From NCBI GenBank assembly GCA_020025535.1, contig JAHHRY010000007.1:1-64000 (forward strand): DNA of 64,000 nucleotides. The letters run 5' to 3'. How positions within the stretch are numbered: the stretch's first letter is position 1; each line of letters begins with the position of its first letter. Source of the stretch: Oscillospiraceae bacterium (GTDB lineage Bacteria; Bacillota; Clostridia; Oscillospirales; Oscillospiraceae). Positions 33,830 to 42,578 of this stretch are shown in pieces. Made by a program: the position numbers and the translations under genes. The notes under the pieces are model-generated. The model was given only the letters and a program-made list of their open reading frames with translations, ran no database searches and was not told where the DNA came from.

Positions 33830-36385
33830 ATGAAGGGTTCAGAGGCAAAACTGGTCTCCTATATGCAGGGATCTGACAAACGATTTGTGATCCCGGTATA
33901 TCAGCGGAACTATGACTGGCGGTTGGATAACTGCAAGCAATTATTTGACGATCTGGTAAAAATTATCAAGAAGAACCGTTCCAGCCATTTCTTTGGAAGT
34001 ATTGTCTCAGTACATAACGAGGGCTCATTTAACGAGTTCCAGGTGATTGACGGACAGCAGCGGCTGACTACCATTTCGCTGCTGTTTCTGGCGATGTATA
34101 ACCTGATGAAATCCGGGGCAGTGGTGCCGGCTCAGAAAAATCTGGCAGATAAGATTCTGAAAACTTATCTGATTGATGAGTGGCAGGAGGATGAAACCAG
34201 AATCAAGCTGAAACCCATTAAAAACGATCAAAAGGCGTTTGGCCTGCTGTTTCAGGATGCGGAGGACCATATTCCGGAATCCAATCTGACCATTAACTAC
34301 AACTTTTTCTGCGACCAGATCAAAAAAGAGCGGATTACGGTGGACGAGCTGTACACTGCTATTACCCGACTGGAGATTATCAATATCACACTGAACCAGG
34401 AGGATAACCCTCAGCTGATCTTTGAGAGCCTCAACTCTACGGGACTTGCACTCAGCGAAGGTGATAAGATCCGCAATTTCATTCTGATGGGCCTGCCCGC
34501 CCGGGAACAAAACGAGTATTACGAAAAGTACTGGAATAAAATAGAAGTCTGCACGAAATATGATGTCAGTTCCTTTGTCCGGGACTATTTGAGTGTGAAA
34601 CAGCTGGAAATCCCGGCTATCAGCAAGGTGTATGCCACTTTTAAAGCATATGTGGAAGAAGCCAGCCTCACAACAGAGCAGCTACTGCAGGATCTTTTGG
34701 GGTATGCCAAGCGGTATCAGATTCTTCTGAAGGGACAAACAGAGGACAGAGCACTCAATGCCTGTATCTACCGTCTGAATCGACTGGAAACCACTGTTAC
34801 AAGACCTTTCTTTATGGAAGTTCTGCGGCTGCATGAAAAAGAAAACGGAAGTGTTCTGACATTGCAGCAGGTTCGTGAAATTTTCTTGTTTACTGAAAAT
34901 TATCTGTTCCGGAGAATGATCTGCGATCTGCAGACCAACACCCTGAATAAAATTTTTCTGCTGCTCCACAGAGAAATTATCCGGTTTGATGGTTCTTCCG
35001 ATAACTATGGAGAAAAGTTTAAGTATGCCCTGCTGTCCAAAAATGATCGGGGCAGATTCCCCAGAGATGACGAATTCACGGAAGCATTTTCTGCCCGCCA
35101 GATCTATCAGATGAACAGTAAGAATAAAATCTATATTTTTGAGCGCTTTGAAAATGCGGGGACGATTGAAGACAAGGATATTTATCGTCACTGTGATGAG
35201 GGCACTTATTCCATCGAGCATATTATGCCGCAGCATCTGACACCGGCCTGGGCAGAGGCTTTGGGGAATGATTATGAAGAAATTCACGAGCAGTGGCTGC
35301 ATCGCATTGCTAACCTGACCCTGACTGCCTACAACTCCAAATACAGTAATAACTCGTTTGAAAATAAACGGGACCGGGAGGATGGCTTTGCTGCCAGCGG
35401 ACTGCGGCTCAATACTTGGATTGCGGCTCAGAGTCAGTGGACCCTGACGGAGCTGAAAGCCCGAAATGACCTGCTAATGGAAAAAGCAGTAGGAATCTGG
35501 CCCGTTCCGGTCACAGACTACAAACCAGCAGAAAAACAGCTGGATTGCTATACACTGGAAGATGATGTGGATCTGAGTGGTCGTGAAATTATTCGCTTTG
35601 AGTATAAGAATACTTCGCAGCCGGTGACCAGTTGGATTGCCATGCAGGAACAAGTGCTGAAAATACTCCACGAAGAGGATGAATCAATTCTGTCTCAGCT
35701 GGCTCATGTCTGCAATCCCGATAATGAGCTCGATGTTTATGTCAGTGATAATCCTGCTGATTTACGTGGAGCACTGCAAATTGATGAAGGCATTTACCTG
35801 GAGAAAAATACCAGCACCACAACCAAGATTTCCATGCTTCGGAAATTCTTTAAGGCGTACAACGCCAACCCAGAAAGTCTGGTATTTTACCTGAAGGATC
35901 CCGGCGAGGAGAATACTACAGCCGAAGCAGGAACTCGGTATGAGTTACGCAGAAAATATTGGGCATTTGCTCTGGATTATATCCACGAGGCTCATGGAAC
36001 AAACGGAACATTCCGGTATGTCGGTCCATCTAAAGAAAACTGGATTACCGGAGCTCTGGGAATCAGTGGATTCGGCATCTGTTGTGTGGCTAATTATGAT
36101 CAGGCTAGAGTTGATCTGACATTGTCAAAATCAGACAAGGAGAAAAACAAGTCTGCATTTGATTACCTGCTGGCACATAAAACGCAGATCGAAGCGCAGC
36201 TGGGGACACAGGTGGAATGGCAACGCAGCGAGGACACAAAGGGGTCTTACATTGTTTACCGTCTTACCGGTGTGGGTATTGACCATGAAACAGACTGGAT
36301 CCGTATGGCAAAATTCCATGCAGAGTGGAGCAAGAAATTCTTTGATGTATTTGTGCCGCTGCTGCAGCAGTGGAATCTGCAGTAA
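33830..36385 (+). CDS. GmrSD-type nuclease (DUF262/DUF1524) with DUF4268-like C-terminus
   Basis: The 851-residue protein has the DUF262 domain at about 10-220, with FVIPVYQRNYDWRLDNCKQL and the nucleotide-hydrolysis motif VIDGQQRLTTISLL. Its DUF1524 HNH-type nuclease at about 440-560 has SIEHIMPQHL and RIANLTLTAYNSKYSNNSF. A C-terminal part (about 700-850, RRKYWAFALDYIHEAHGTNG) resembles DUF4268. GmrSD enzymes cut phage DNA carrying modified bases. It lies 21 bp after the metallopeptidase gene and adds a modification-dependent layer to the type I system. Confidence 0.88.
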   Translation: MKGSEAKLVSYMQGSDKRFVIPVYQRNYDWRLDNCKQLFDDLVKIIKKNRSSHFFGSIVSVHNEGSFNEFQVIDGQQRLTTISLLFLAMYNLMKSGAVVPAQKNLADKILKTYLIDEWQEDETRIKLKPIKNDQKAFGLLFQDAEDHIPESNLTINYNFFCDQIKKERITVDELYTAITRLEIINITLNQEDNPQLIFESLNSTGLALSEGDKIRNFILMGLPAREQNEYYEKYWNKIEVCTKYDVSSFVRDYLSVKQLEIPAISKVYATFKAYVEEASLTTEQLLQDLLGYAKRYQILLKGQTEDRALNACIYRLNRLETTVTRPFFMEVLRLHEKENGSVLTLQQVREIFLFTENYLFRRMICDLQTNTLNKIFLLLHREIIRFDGSSDNYGEKFKYALLSKNDRGRFPRDDEFTEAFSARQIYQMNSKNKIYIFERFENAGTIEDKDIYRHCDEGTYSIEHIMPQHLTPAWAEALGNDYEEIHEQWLHRIANLTLTAYNSKYSNNSFENKRDREDGFAASGLRLNTWIAAQSQWTLTELKARNDLLMEKAVGIWPVPVTDYKPAEKQLDCYTLEDDVDLSGREIIRFEYKNTSQPVTSWIAMQEQVLKILHEEDESILSQLAHVCNPDNELDVYVSDNPADLRGALQIDEGIYLEKNTSTTTKISMLRKFFKAYNANPESLVFYLKDPGEENTTAEAGTRYELRRKYWAFALDYIHEAHGTNGTFRYVGPSKENWITGALGISGFGICCVANYDQARVDLTLSKSDKEKNKSAFDYLLAHKTQIEAQLGTQVEWQRSEDTKGSYIVYRLTGVGIDHETDWIRMAKFHAEWSKKFFDVFVPLLQQWNLQ

Positions 36386-36404
36386 TAAACTTTGTATAAC
36401 AAAT

Positions 36405-36434
36405 AAGGCTGAGATCCATATGAATCTCAGCCTT
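36405..36434. terminator. Hairpin after the GmrSD-type gene
   Basis: An 11-bp perfect stem (36405-36415 with 36424-36434) around an 8-nt loop, 20 bp after the stop. No T run follows directly. Confidence 0.6.
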
Positions 36435-36453
36435 GGCAAATTTATGGCAAAAA

Positions 36454-36502
36454 AGAGCTAACCCTCGATTGAATCTCTGACTTTCAATCGAGGGTTAGCT
36501 CT
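36454..36502. repeat. 20-bp perfect inverted repeat
   Basis: Arms 36454-36473 and 36483-36502 are exact inverted copies with a 9-nt spacer, directly after the previous hairpin. The left flank is A-rich, so on the minus strand it would be a good terminator. On the plus strand it could protect the end of the long defence mRNA. Confidence 0.75.
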
Positions 36503-36944
36503 GATGAATTTCCGGACTTCTCATATTACTGAGCCTCCTTCTATATGGAAACGATTTGTTTTTTTGTTCCTTTGTTGTGACTACAGAATACTATAGAAAT
36601 CGGTGCTTTTCAATTGGCAGAGTCCTTAAAAAGCAGGGCTGAAAGTTAGAAAAAATGCGAATAGATAAGACCGAATAGAAATGATATGATAAGTATGTTG
36701 GGCAGCCTACAGACTGCCCATTTTTGACGAGAAACCGAAAACAGAAAAATATTACAGATGAGATACAGTATTGCTTAAACAGTATCTATGATATAGATTT
36801 TAACTGTGCAGTGTGTTATGATAAACAGGGAGATTTTTGGCGAAACGCAGTATATTTTGAATTATATGTTCTGACTTTGTCAAACCAGGTTAGTATGTTG
36901 GGTTGCTGAAAGCAACACTTATTAACTTTACGGAGGCTAAGAAA
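36503..36944. other. 440-bp gap between defence block and hypothetical genes
   Basis: The gap is AT-rich and has no gene with a ribosome binding site. A small hairpin (36699-36705 with 36714-36720) followed by TTTTT at 36721-36725 looks like a terminator or attenuator in front of the next gene. A 61-codon frame at 36724-36909 starts inside that T run and is not convincing. Confidence 0.6.
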
Positions 36945-38084
36945 ATGAGCGAAAGAAAATTCAAAAAAGAAACACTTGAAATGCTGGATATTATGATTCA
37001 GCATGCTGAGGCCGGTCCGTCTGGATTCTGGGTGGATGATTACGAAGGCTGCGGAAATCCGAGAATCTTTCCTGAGTTTGCAGAGGGCCTTAAAAAGGGC
37101 AGGCTGGTTCAAAAGCAACATTATATTTGTCCTTGGAATACTGCGGTCCTCTATGGTGAGGGACATGGCAATATCCACACAGGATGCTATTATAGCTGCT
37201 CATTTCGGGACGCCAGCGTTTTTCCTCCTCAGATGCTGCGGGCAATTCTTTTGCGGTTCAGAAAAAGAATGCTTTCAGGGGAATATGATAATTTGAAACA
37301 TCTGAAGCCATTGCTTACGGAAAGTGAACAGACTTATATTGCGAAGCAACAGAAAGCTGAGAAAGAAAGACGGGAGCGTCAGTATACCCAAAAGCAGACT
37401 GAAAAGGCCAAAAGAGCAAAGGCATTGCTGAATAAATACGAAGGCGACAAGGATATTCAGGCCCTTATACAATGTCATTATGGGGAAAAAATCTCAGTGA
37501 TTCATGAACATGAGATTATTGATTTTTCGCCTGACGGAATGAAAGACATTAAAAGCGGTCATCCACTTTCTTATGATGAGTATCTGGATATTCAGATTCG
37601 CTCTCAGGGAAAGGAACGGCCCTGGTTTGCCTTGTGCTATTATAATTTCCCCAATGAATTCAAGGGCTGCATCGAAATCAGGAACAATCAAAAAATTTGC
37701 TTCCAGAGGATATTTGTGACAGGAATGTATGCAGATGATTGTTCCTTTTTTGACGGGAAAGAAGATCATGTCTGGATGGATGAGGCTGGTTTTGAAAAAT
37801 TTGAGGTGGGGGACTGTGTCTCGTTTTACGCAGATGTGTACCGATATGTGAAAACAGGGCATGGGAAAATCCTGGATTATGGCCTGTGTAATCCTCGGAA
37901 CATAGAAAAGATCGAGGCATATCGCCTTCCAAGCGATAAGCAGATTGTAGCACAACAGATCGATGAGATCATCTGCGAAAACTGTTATTTGTCTGAACAG
38001 TGCAGTCGGCTGCATTGTATGCGCAACCCAAAAGAGCTCAGAGCGGTGCGAGATCAAATGATGAGTATGGTGAATAAGGAGTGA
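36945..38084 (+). CDS. Hypothetical protein with C-terminal cysteine cluster
   Basis: The 379-residue product is not recognised. The first 110 residues form a globular part rich in aromatics (GFWVDDYEGCGNPRIFPEFA, YICPWNTAVLYGEG). A charged helix follows at about 120-160 (KQQKAEKERRERQYTQKQTE), then a beta-rich middle part, and CENCYLSEQCSRLHCMRN at the C-terminus, a likely metal site or disulphide group. ATG 36945 has GGAGG; the frame opens earlier at 36903 without one. The next gene, a lipoprotein, overlaps or abuts it, so they form an operon. Confidence 0.75.
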   Translation: MSERKFKKETLEMLDIMIQHAEAGPSGFWVDDYEGCGNPRIFPEFAEGLKKGRLVQKQHYICPWNTAVLYGEGHGNIHTGCYYSCSFRDASVFPPQMLRAILLRFRKRMLSGEYDNLKHLKPLLTESEQTYIAKQQKAEKERRERQYTQKQTEKAKRAKALLNKYEGDKDIQALIQCHYGEKISVIHEHEIIDFSPDGMKDIKSGHPLSYDEYLDIQIRSQGKERPWFALCYYNFPNEFKGCIEIRNNQKICFQRIFVTGMYADDCSFFDGKEDHVWMDEAGFEKFEVGDCVSFYADVYRYVKTGHGKILDYGLCNPRNIEKIEAYRLPSDKQIVAQQIDEIICENCYLSEQCSRLHCMRNPKELRAVRDQMMSMVNKE

Positions 38085-38089
38085 TTGCG

Positions 38090-38884
38090 GTGAAAAAGGC
38101 CATTTTGCCAAGGTTGCTTGTTTTATCCCTTCTTTTAACGGGCTGCAGCAGTATGTTGGGGGCTGCCCGGGTGGAAACTTTACGGGGATGGTCATTCCAG
38201 TACAATGAAGGAACAGATGACTACAGCCTTTTCTTTGGTTTGAGGGATTGCAATGAGCGTGCAGTTTCTGCGGAGGTAGATGTAGACATCCGTATTGAAA
38301 ATGACCAGGGCGAAGTAGTTTATTCTGCTACAAGATCGGTTACACCCGATGACTTTGGAACCTATACAAGTGAAGCAAGAGGCGAAGAATATCTTGCGGA
38401 GATTAGAATTCCAAGAAGGGATATCACTGCGGGAAAATCCGCCGATGGAAAGGTATATCTAACAGTTTATAAAGGAGATGCCCTGCGCTTCGATGAAGTG
38501 AACTGTGAGCCACTTTTCTGTCTCCCGATACAGGACATAAAACTGGAAGCGGCACAGCTGCCGGCTGAGATTCCGGTCCGGGACTATATGGGGGAGATTG
38601 CATCCAAAATTCAGATCGAAGATGTTTCCTATGTGTTTGAGAAAGAATATAGCCCTGTCCTGAAGATTACGGTTATTGGCACGAAAACAGAAGGCAATTC
38701 GGACTCTATCTATGATAGGGTCAGTTATAAGTTGTGCGACGAGGAAGGGTATGTGGTTGAAACCGGAGAGCTGTTTCTGGATTCTCTTAACAAGGGTGAT
38801 AAATTTAAGGATGATTCCATTGTAATTTATGATATTGAACCGGGCAAAACATATACGATTACTTTTGCGGAATCGAAGATTTGA
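38090..38884 (+). CDS. Predicted lipoprotein, function unknown
   Basis: The product of about 264 residues has a lipoprotein signal: a basic start, the hydrophobic stretch LPRLLVLSLLLTGC and a lipobox LLTGC, so it would be anchored outside the membrane. The rest is beta-rich, with two Ig-like halves (EVDVDIRIENDQGEVVYSAT and SPVLKITVIGTKTEGNSDSI). GTG 38090 is preferred because AAGGAG is at eight bases; GTG 38081 overlapping the previous stop is the alternative. It is cotranscribed with the preceding hypothetical gene. Confidence 0.75.
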   Translation: MKKAILPRLLVLSLLLTGCSSMLGAARVETLRGWSFQYNEGTDDYSLFFGLRDCNERAVSAEVDVDIRIENDQGEVVYSATRSVTPDDFGTYTSEARGEEYLAEIRIPRRDITAGKSADGKVYLTVYKGDALRFDEVNCEPLFCLPIQDIKLEAAQLPAEIPVRDYMGEIASKIQIEDVSYVFEKEYSPVLKITVIGTKTEGNSDSIYDRVSYKLCDEEGYVVETGELFLDSLNKGDKFKDDSIVIYDIEPGKTYTITFAESKI

Positions 38885-39069
38885 AGAAGCCATTGAGAGG
38901 CAGTACATACAGTATTGCCTCTCAATTTTATCAAAAAGTTTCTTAGAACAGAAGAAAATAGCATTTATATACACTTAAAGAATGGCCAAATAGTTTTAAT
39001 TCCTTCTGCATTTAAAAATTCAGAATATTTATAGGGAAAAGTAGATATCCTGCGTCCCCCCTGCGCTTC

Positions 39070-39384
39070 GTGAAAAACACAATCGTGCCTGCAAACACGC
39101 TGGAACAAAATAGATTTACTTCAATCAGTGACTTTAAGAGATCTTTGTGTTGGGGGGCTGAAATTGAATTCGAATGGGAAGGAAAGCGTTATGGTATCTT
39201 TTCTCGTCTAAAGAAAACGGCGTCTTCTCCTACACAAATATTGATTTCTCAGTTTTGCATTGAAAACTATCAAAATACAGATAAATGGTGCGATACCCCC
39301 GACGAAGTCCTCGAATACATGGTCGGTTCTGACCGCCTGCGGGATGTGATCACACAGGTCACTGTATTGGATCGAACGGTTTAA
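39070..39384 (+). CDS. Small hypothetical protein near the right island end
   Basis: The product of up to 104 residues has a core FTSISDFKRSLCWGAEIEFE with WEGKRYGIFSRL and a C-terminus EYMVGSDRLRDVITQVTVLD. It reads like a compact conserved small protein common in clostridial accessory regions, function unknown. The start is unsure: GTG 39070 and GTG 39088 are both possible and neither has a strong ribosome binding site, so the N-terminus may have been lost. Confidence 0.55.
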   Translation: MKNTIVPANTLEQNRFTSISDFKRSLCWGAEIEFEWEGKRYGIFSRLKKTASSPTQILISQFCIENYQNTDKWCDTPDEVLEYMVGSDRLRDVITQVTVLDRTV

Positions 39385-39966
39385 GGATGAATGACGAAAT
39401 GATATCTATGAATCCATATATGCCCCCCTGTAGAGAATGATTCTTTCCATAATGGTGATTTCTACGGAAAGCATTGCCAAGCCTCATGCACATAACACAG
39501 GTATCATTGCTGTGGTATTGTGGATTATGCTGGCCGTTTGGGTAGGGTACTGCATTATAGGTATCGATGTGGGCTGACACCCGGAGTGATTGGTATGTTT
39601 TTCTGGAAGGATCCTATCCGTTAAAACACCTACTGACAAACAAACCGAGACAGTGGATTTGCGCCCTGCCTCCACAACGAAAAAACCGGAATTCGTAAGA
39701 ATCCCGGCCTTTTTATGCGTTTTTTGCGCTGCTTTCCACAAAGCAGTTCTGCACATATGTGATTAAGGTAAAAGAAAGCAGGCGGCTATCCCGGAAAAAG
39801 AAAGGCGCAGTTTTGTTTTCAGGGCGCTTTGCGTATGAGTTCCATTGGCTTTGAAGAGAAAAGCCTATATTTGTGCTACTCTGATAAATATGATTGGGTA
39901 TGGATTTGTACGCGGCACTGTGATACAATGTCTCTGCACCTAAGTTAAAGAGCTAGGAGGGGAAAT
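39385..39966. other. Gene-free right border of the island
   Basis: No reading frame here has a convincing start or family match. The stretch contains the decayed tRNA-locus copy (39628-39714) that I take as the border of the element, followed by about 250 bp of flank leading to the next gene's ribosome binding site. Confidence 0.6.
39628..39714 (+). other. Decayed copy of the initiator tRNA locus (attR-like relic)
   Basis: Three segments match the tRNA-fMet locus in the same order. 39628-39642 matches the -35 stretch (acct..TGACAAACA, 13 of 15). 39653-39680 matches the T-arm, acceptor strand and CCA region (21 of 28, including CCTGCCTCC). 39681-39714 matches the terminator hairpin (CCGGAATTC...GAATCCCGG). 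The tRNA body between promoter and T-arm is deleted. It cannot make tRNA. It most likely marks the distal end of the island integrated at the tRNA; a tRNA pseudogene from duplication is the alternative. Confidence 0.65.
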
Positions 39967-40353
39967 ATGCGTTACATAGAATCTGTTGCAGAACTTAGAG
40001 AAAATATGACTACACTCGACCACTATCTGGAGCAGAAAAGAGAAAGTACATATTCTTTTGCGCTGAATCTTATCCGGAAGGGAACCTGTTTTGTGGCGTT
40101 GTCTACAAAGAATGGCTACCGTTTCTATCCCAGCAGATTTGTTGGATACGCAGAAAATACCAAGGAAAAGCATGAAAATAATGATACGAAGGATGGCCGC
40201 AAGACCAATCCTGTCATTTCTTCGCTGTTAGGCCAGAAAGTTGAGCCCAATCCCATGCTTGAAAAGGCATATCGGGATTATTGCGAAAAGCTGGGCTTTA
40301 TTGCCAACGACAGGGGCACCTTTGGCGTAGAAAGAAAGTATTGGATGCTGTGA
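39967..40353 (+). CDS. Hypothetical protein beside the island border
   Basis: The 128-residue product is not recognised. The N-terminal half (FALNLIRKGTCFVALSTKNG, YRFYPSRFVGY) looks like a small beta fold. A short charged linker KEKHENNDTKDGRKTN follows, then a helical C-terminus PMLEKAYRDYCEKLGFIAND. ATG 39967 follows AGGAGGGG, so it is well translated. It stands alone, outside the tRNA relic. Confidence 0.7.
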   Translation: MRYIESVAELRENMTTLDHYLEQKRESTYSFALNLIRKGTCFVALSTKNGYRFYPSRFVGYAENTKEKHENNDTKDGRKTNPVISSLLGQKVEPNPMLEKAYRDYCEKLGFIANDRGTFGVERKYWML

Positions 40354-40917
40354 CCTCTGATAGATAAAGAAAGTGGATTCAGCGGATCATTTGTGTGATT
40401 GTGGTACAGTGCGCTTTATGGCATCCGTTTCCGGACCGATGCCGGGAAACGTATTTACATGAGAGATTATCAAACGGGGCTGCATGGAACATGCTGCAGA
40501 TTAGATGCATAAAATATGTACGCATCTGCCTGCGGCACCGGAATTTTGGGATGTTGATGAGCGCCCGAAGCACTCTGTTTCCGAACTTCCAAAGTCTGAG
40601 CAGAATACAGGAGATTCCACCGGCATTGAGAGCCTGGCTTCCAATGTGTACTTTCTGAATTGCCCAAAGGAGCAATGGAAGATATGCCCGCTGTCCCGGC
40701 ATCAGACTTGCTTTTGCGCCGGCGAATCCATAAGTGCGGCTGCGTGGCATCACGTTCCTAAAGAAATCAAAAAGGCTCCCCCATGCAGTTTTTTCTGCAT
40801 GGGGGAGCCTTTTCTGTTGCTGAGTTTTCGGGGCAGCCTGCGGTGCGGCACCGGAGCCGAAGAATCTCTGGCGGTTCTTCTGCGGGGACAGCGACCCAAA
40901 GGACACCCCTGAAACGC
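40354..40917. other. 560-bp gap without a supported gene
   Basis: Frames here lack ribosome binding sites and family matches. The only clear structure is the hairpin at 40770-40813. Confidence 0.6.
40770..40813. terminator. Strong intrinsic terminator
   Basis: A perfect 19-bp stem (40770-40788 with 40795-40813) has a T-only loop and A/T runs at both feet, so it can act in both directions. It lies 105 bp beyond the stop of the minus-strand antiporter gene. Confidence 0.85.
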
Positions 40918-42141
40918 TTAACGGGAGTCCTGACCGTCGCTCGGACTTTCCTTTTTCAGCAGATGCGGATAGGCCAGATCCATGCCGATGGCACCGAGGG
41001 GAGCGGTTATCAGAATGGACAGCACGGCAACCGACAAAACCAGTTTTCCGCAGGGGAGTCCCATGGAAAGAGGTACAGAACCGATAGCCGCCTGAACGGT
41101 AGCTTTCGGCAGGTAAGCAATCACACAGTAGAGACGCTCTTTAAAGTCCAGACGGGTACCCAGCAGGCAAAGCCATACGCCTATGGAACGGAACGTAAGA
41201 CCCAGCAGGATCATCCACACCGCTTCAAGGCCGGCGTCCAGCGTATAGCGGATATCCACCGCGGCGCCTACCAGGACAAAGAGAATCAGCTCTGCAGCCA
41301 GCCAAAGCTTTCCGTATTTTTCCCGCAGCCGCTGCGCCACCGAGGGGACACTCCGCATGGCGATTACCAGAGACATACTCATAATGGCCAGCAGACCGGA
41401 GAAGGGGACGGTTCCTTCCAGCCATTCCTCCACCGTCAGAAGGAAAAAGGAAATACCCAGTATGATGATGACCTTGGTGCTGTTCCGGATCAGCTCGTGG
41501 TGTGCATAATACAGCTCAAACAGCCGGGAAAGGAACAGACCTACCAGCGCGCCTGTCAGCAGGCCCAGCAGAATGGAAATCGGAATTTTTGCCAGGGCCA
41601 GCATATGAACGCCGTTTCCCTGTGCCATTCCCAGAAAGGTGGTAAAAAGCACGATTACGAAAACGTCATCCAGCGAAGCACCTGCCAGAATGAGCTGGGG
41701 GATTTTCTTTTCCGTGCCCCAGTTCTGCTCCATCAGGGTCACCATACGGGGCACGACCACGGCGGGGGAAACGGCGCCCAGCACGGCACCCATCACTGCT
41801 GCCTCAATCCGGTTGATGCCCAAAATGGCCGGAGCAAAAAGAACGAAAGCGGAAATTTCAAAGAGGGCAGGCAGAAACGACATACATATGGCGGGACGGC
41901 CCACTTTTTTCAGATCGTCCAGATTCAGGGACAGACCCGCTTTGATGAGGATAATGACCAGTGCAAATTTTCTCAGTTCGGCGGAAATGCCCAGAATGGA
42001 ACTGTCCAGCAGATCCAGAACGTATGGCCCCAGCAGGATGCCGGTGACCAGCATTCCGATGATCCGCGGAAGGTGAATTCTGCGGCAGATTGCAGCAGTG
42101 GAGAGTCCTACCAGAAAAACTAAAGACAAAGAAAATAACAT
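40918..42141 (-). CDS. Cation:proton antiporter (CPA family), fluoride-riboswitch controlled
   Basis: The 407-residue membrane protein has about 12 hydrophobic helices and the Na+/H+ exchanger fold: LPRIIGMLVTGILLGPYVLD near the N-terminus, GAVLGAVSPAVVVPRM, and LILAGASLDDVFVIVLF, which holds the acidic pair expected in the ion site. Antiporters of this group are known behind fluoride riboswitches, and such a riboswitch with promoter lies directly upstream (42162-42288). It therefore probably helps the cell tolerate fluoride, by exporting it or by managing the linked ion load. GGAGG precedes ATG 42141. Confidence 0.9.
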   Translation of the reverse strand: MLFSLSLVFLVGLSTAAICRRIHLPRIIGMLVTGILLGPYVLDLLDSSILGISAELRKFALVIILIKAGLSLNLDDLKKVGRPAICMSFLPALFEISAFVLFAPAILGINRIEAAVMGAVLGAVSPAVVVPRMVTLMEQNWGTEKKIPQLILAGASLDDVFVIVLFTTFLGMAQGNGVHMLALAKIPISILLGLLTGALVGLFLSRLFELYYAHHELIRNSTKVIIILGISFFLLTVEEWLEGTVPFSGLLAIMSMSLVIAMRSVPSVAQRLREKYGKLWLAAELILFVLVGAAVDIRYTLDAGLEAVWMILLGLTFRSIGVWLCLLGTRLDFKERLYCVIAYLPKATVQAAIGSVPLSMGLPCGKLVLSVAVLSILITAPLGAIGMDLAYPHLLKKESPSDGQDSR

Positions 42142-42161
42142 GATTTCCTCCTTTTGGGCGC

Positions 42162-42253
42162 AAAAAAGCCGATAACTTCTGCGCCTTAAAAATCACAGAA
42201 GTCATCAGCTGATTCAGCGGTTCAGGTTTCCCTAGGGAGAACTTCATTCCCGA
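42162..42253 (-). promoter_or_regulatory. Fluoride riboswitch (crcB motif) with overlapping terminator
   Basis: On the minus strand, the first transcribed bases read GGGAATGAAGTTCTCCC, then AACCGCTG, then CAGCTGATGACTTCTG: the conserved blocks of the fluoride aptamer. GAAGT near the 5' end can pair with ACTTC near the 3' end, matching the usual GGAGT/ACTCC with both sides changed. The 3' aptamer strand (42196-42209) also forms a 14-bp terminator stem with 42168-42181, followed by TTTTTT (42162-42167). Fluoride binding should block the terminator and turn the antiporter gene on. Confidence 0.92.
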
Positions 42254-42259
42254 GGACAC

Positions 42260-42288
42260 ATTATATCTGCCGAAGGAATAAAAATCAA
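42260..42288 (-). promoter_or_regulatory. Promoter of the fluoride-riboswitch transcript
   Basis: On the minus strand, -35 TTGATT (42283-42288) and -10 TATAAT (42260-42265) are 17 bp apart. The start point near 42253 falls exactly at the beginning of the aptamer. Confidence 0.88.
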
Positions 42289-42433
42289 GAGATACGCACG
42301 AAGAATTTCTGCGTTGCGTCAGGAAAGACCGGGAAACAGGCATTTTTGCCGCGGAAAGCAAAGGATAGCCCGCTGCCGTTCGGGGTCGCCGGACAGCGGG
42401 CATAAAATTCTCCTGAATCCGTATTTTGGGGGA

Positions 42434-42562
42434 TGGACAAACGGGAAAAAGTATGCAATAATGAGAAAGAATAAGGGTGTGTCCGGATCGGCTCCTTTGG
42501 GAGCGCAGATTTGAAGGAAAACTGCCGAGAAAGTTCTGTATAGGGACTTTCTCGGCATTTTT
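42434..42562 (+). promoter_or_regulatory. Promoter and leader terminator of the pab operon
   Basis: A likely promoter has TGGACA (42434-42439) and AATAAT (42457-42462) at 17 bp. The leader ends in a 12-bp perfect hairpin (42523-42534 with 42546-42557) and TTTTT, only 5 bp before the pabA ribosome binding site. TCGGC at about 42488-42492 could pair with GCCGA of the stem as an antiterminator. This is the form of a transcription attenuator; I recognise no known aptamer. It could instead terminate an upstream transcript. Confidence 0.6.
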
Positions 42563-42578
42563 ATATGGGAGGTTCCGT

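Noticed and set aside
36724..36909. 61-codon frame
   Set aside because: It starts in the T run of a hairpin, lacks a ribosome binding site and ends inside the leader of the next gene.
10733..39714. Prophage
   Set aside because: There are no capsid, terminase, tail or lysis genes; relaxase and partition genes point to a mobilisable element instead.
40783..42123. 446-codon plus-strand frame
   Set aside because: It lies opposite the antiporter gene, is rich in His/Gln with no family resemblance, and has no ribosome binding site; it is the antisense shadow of the membrane protein.
42469..42562. Tetrahydrofolate riboswitch before pabA
   Set aside because: The leader is folate-linked by position, but its sequence does not show the conserved THF aptamer blocks.
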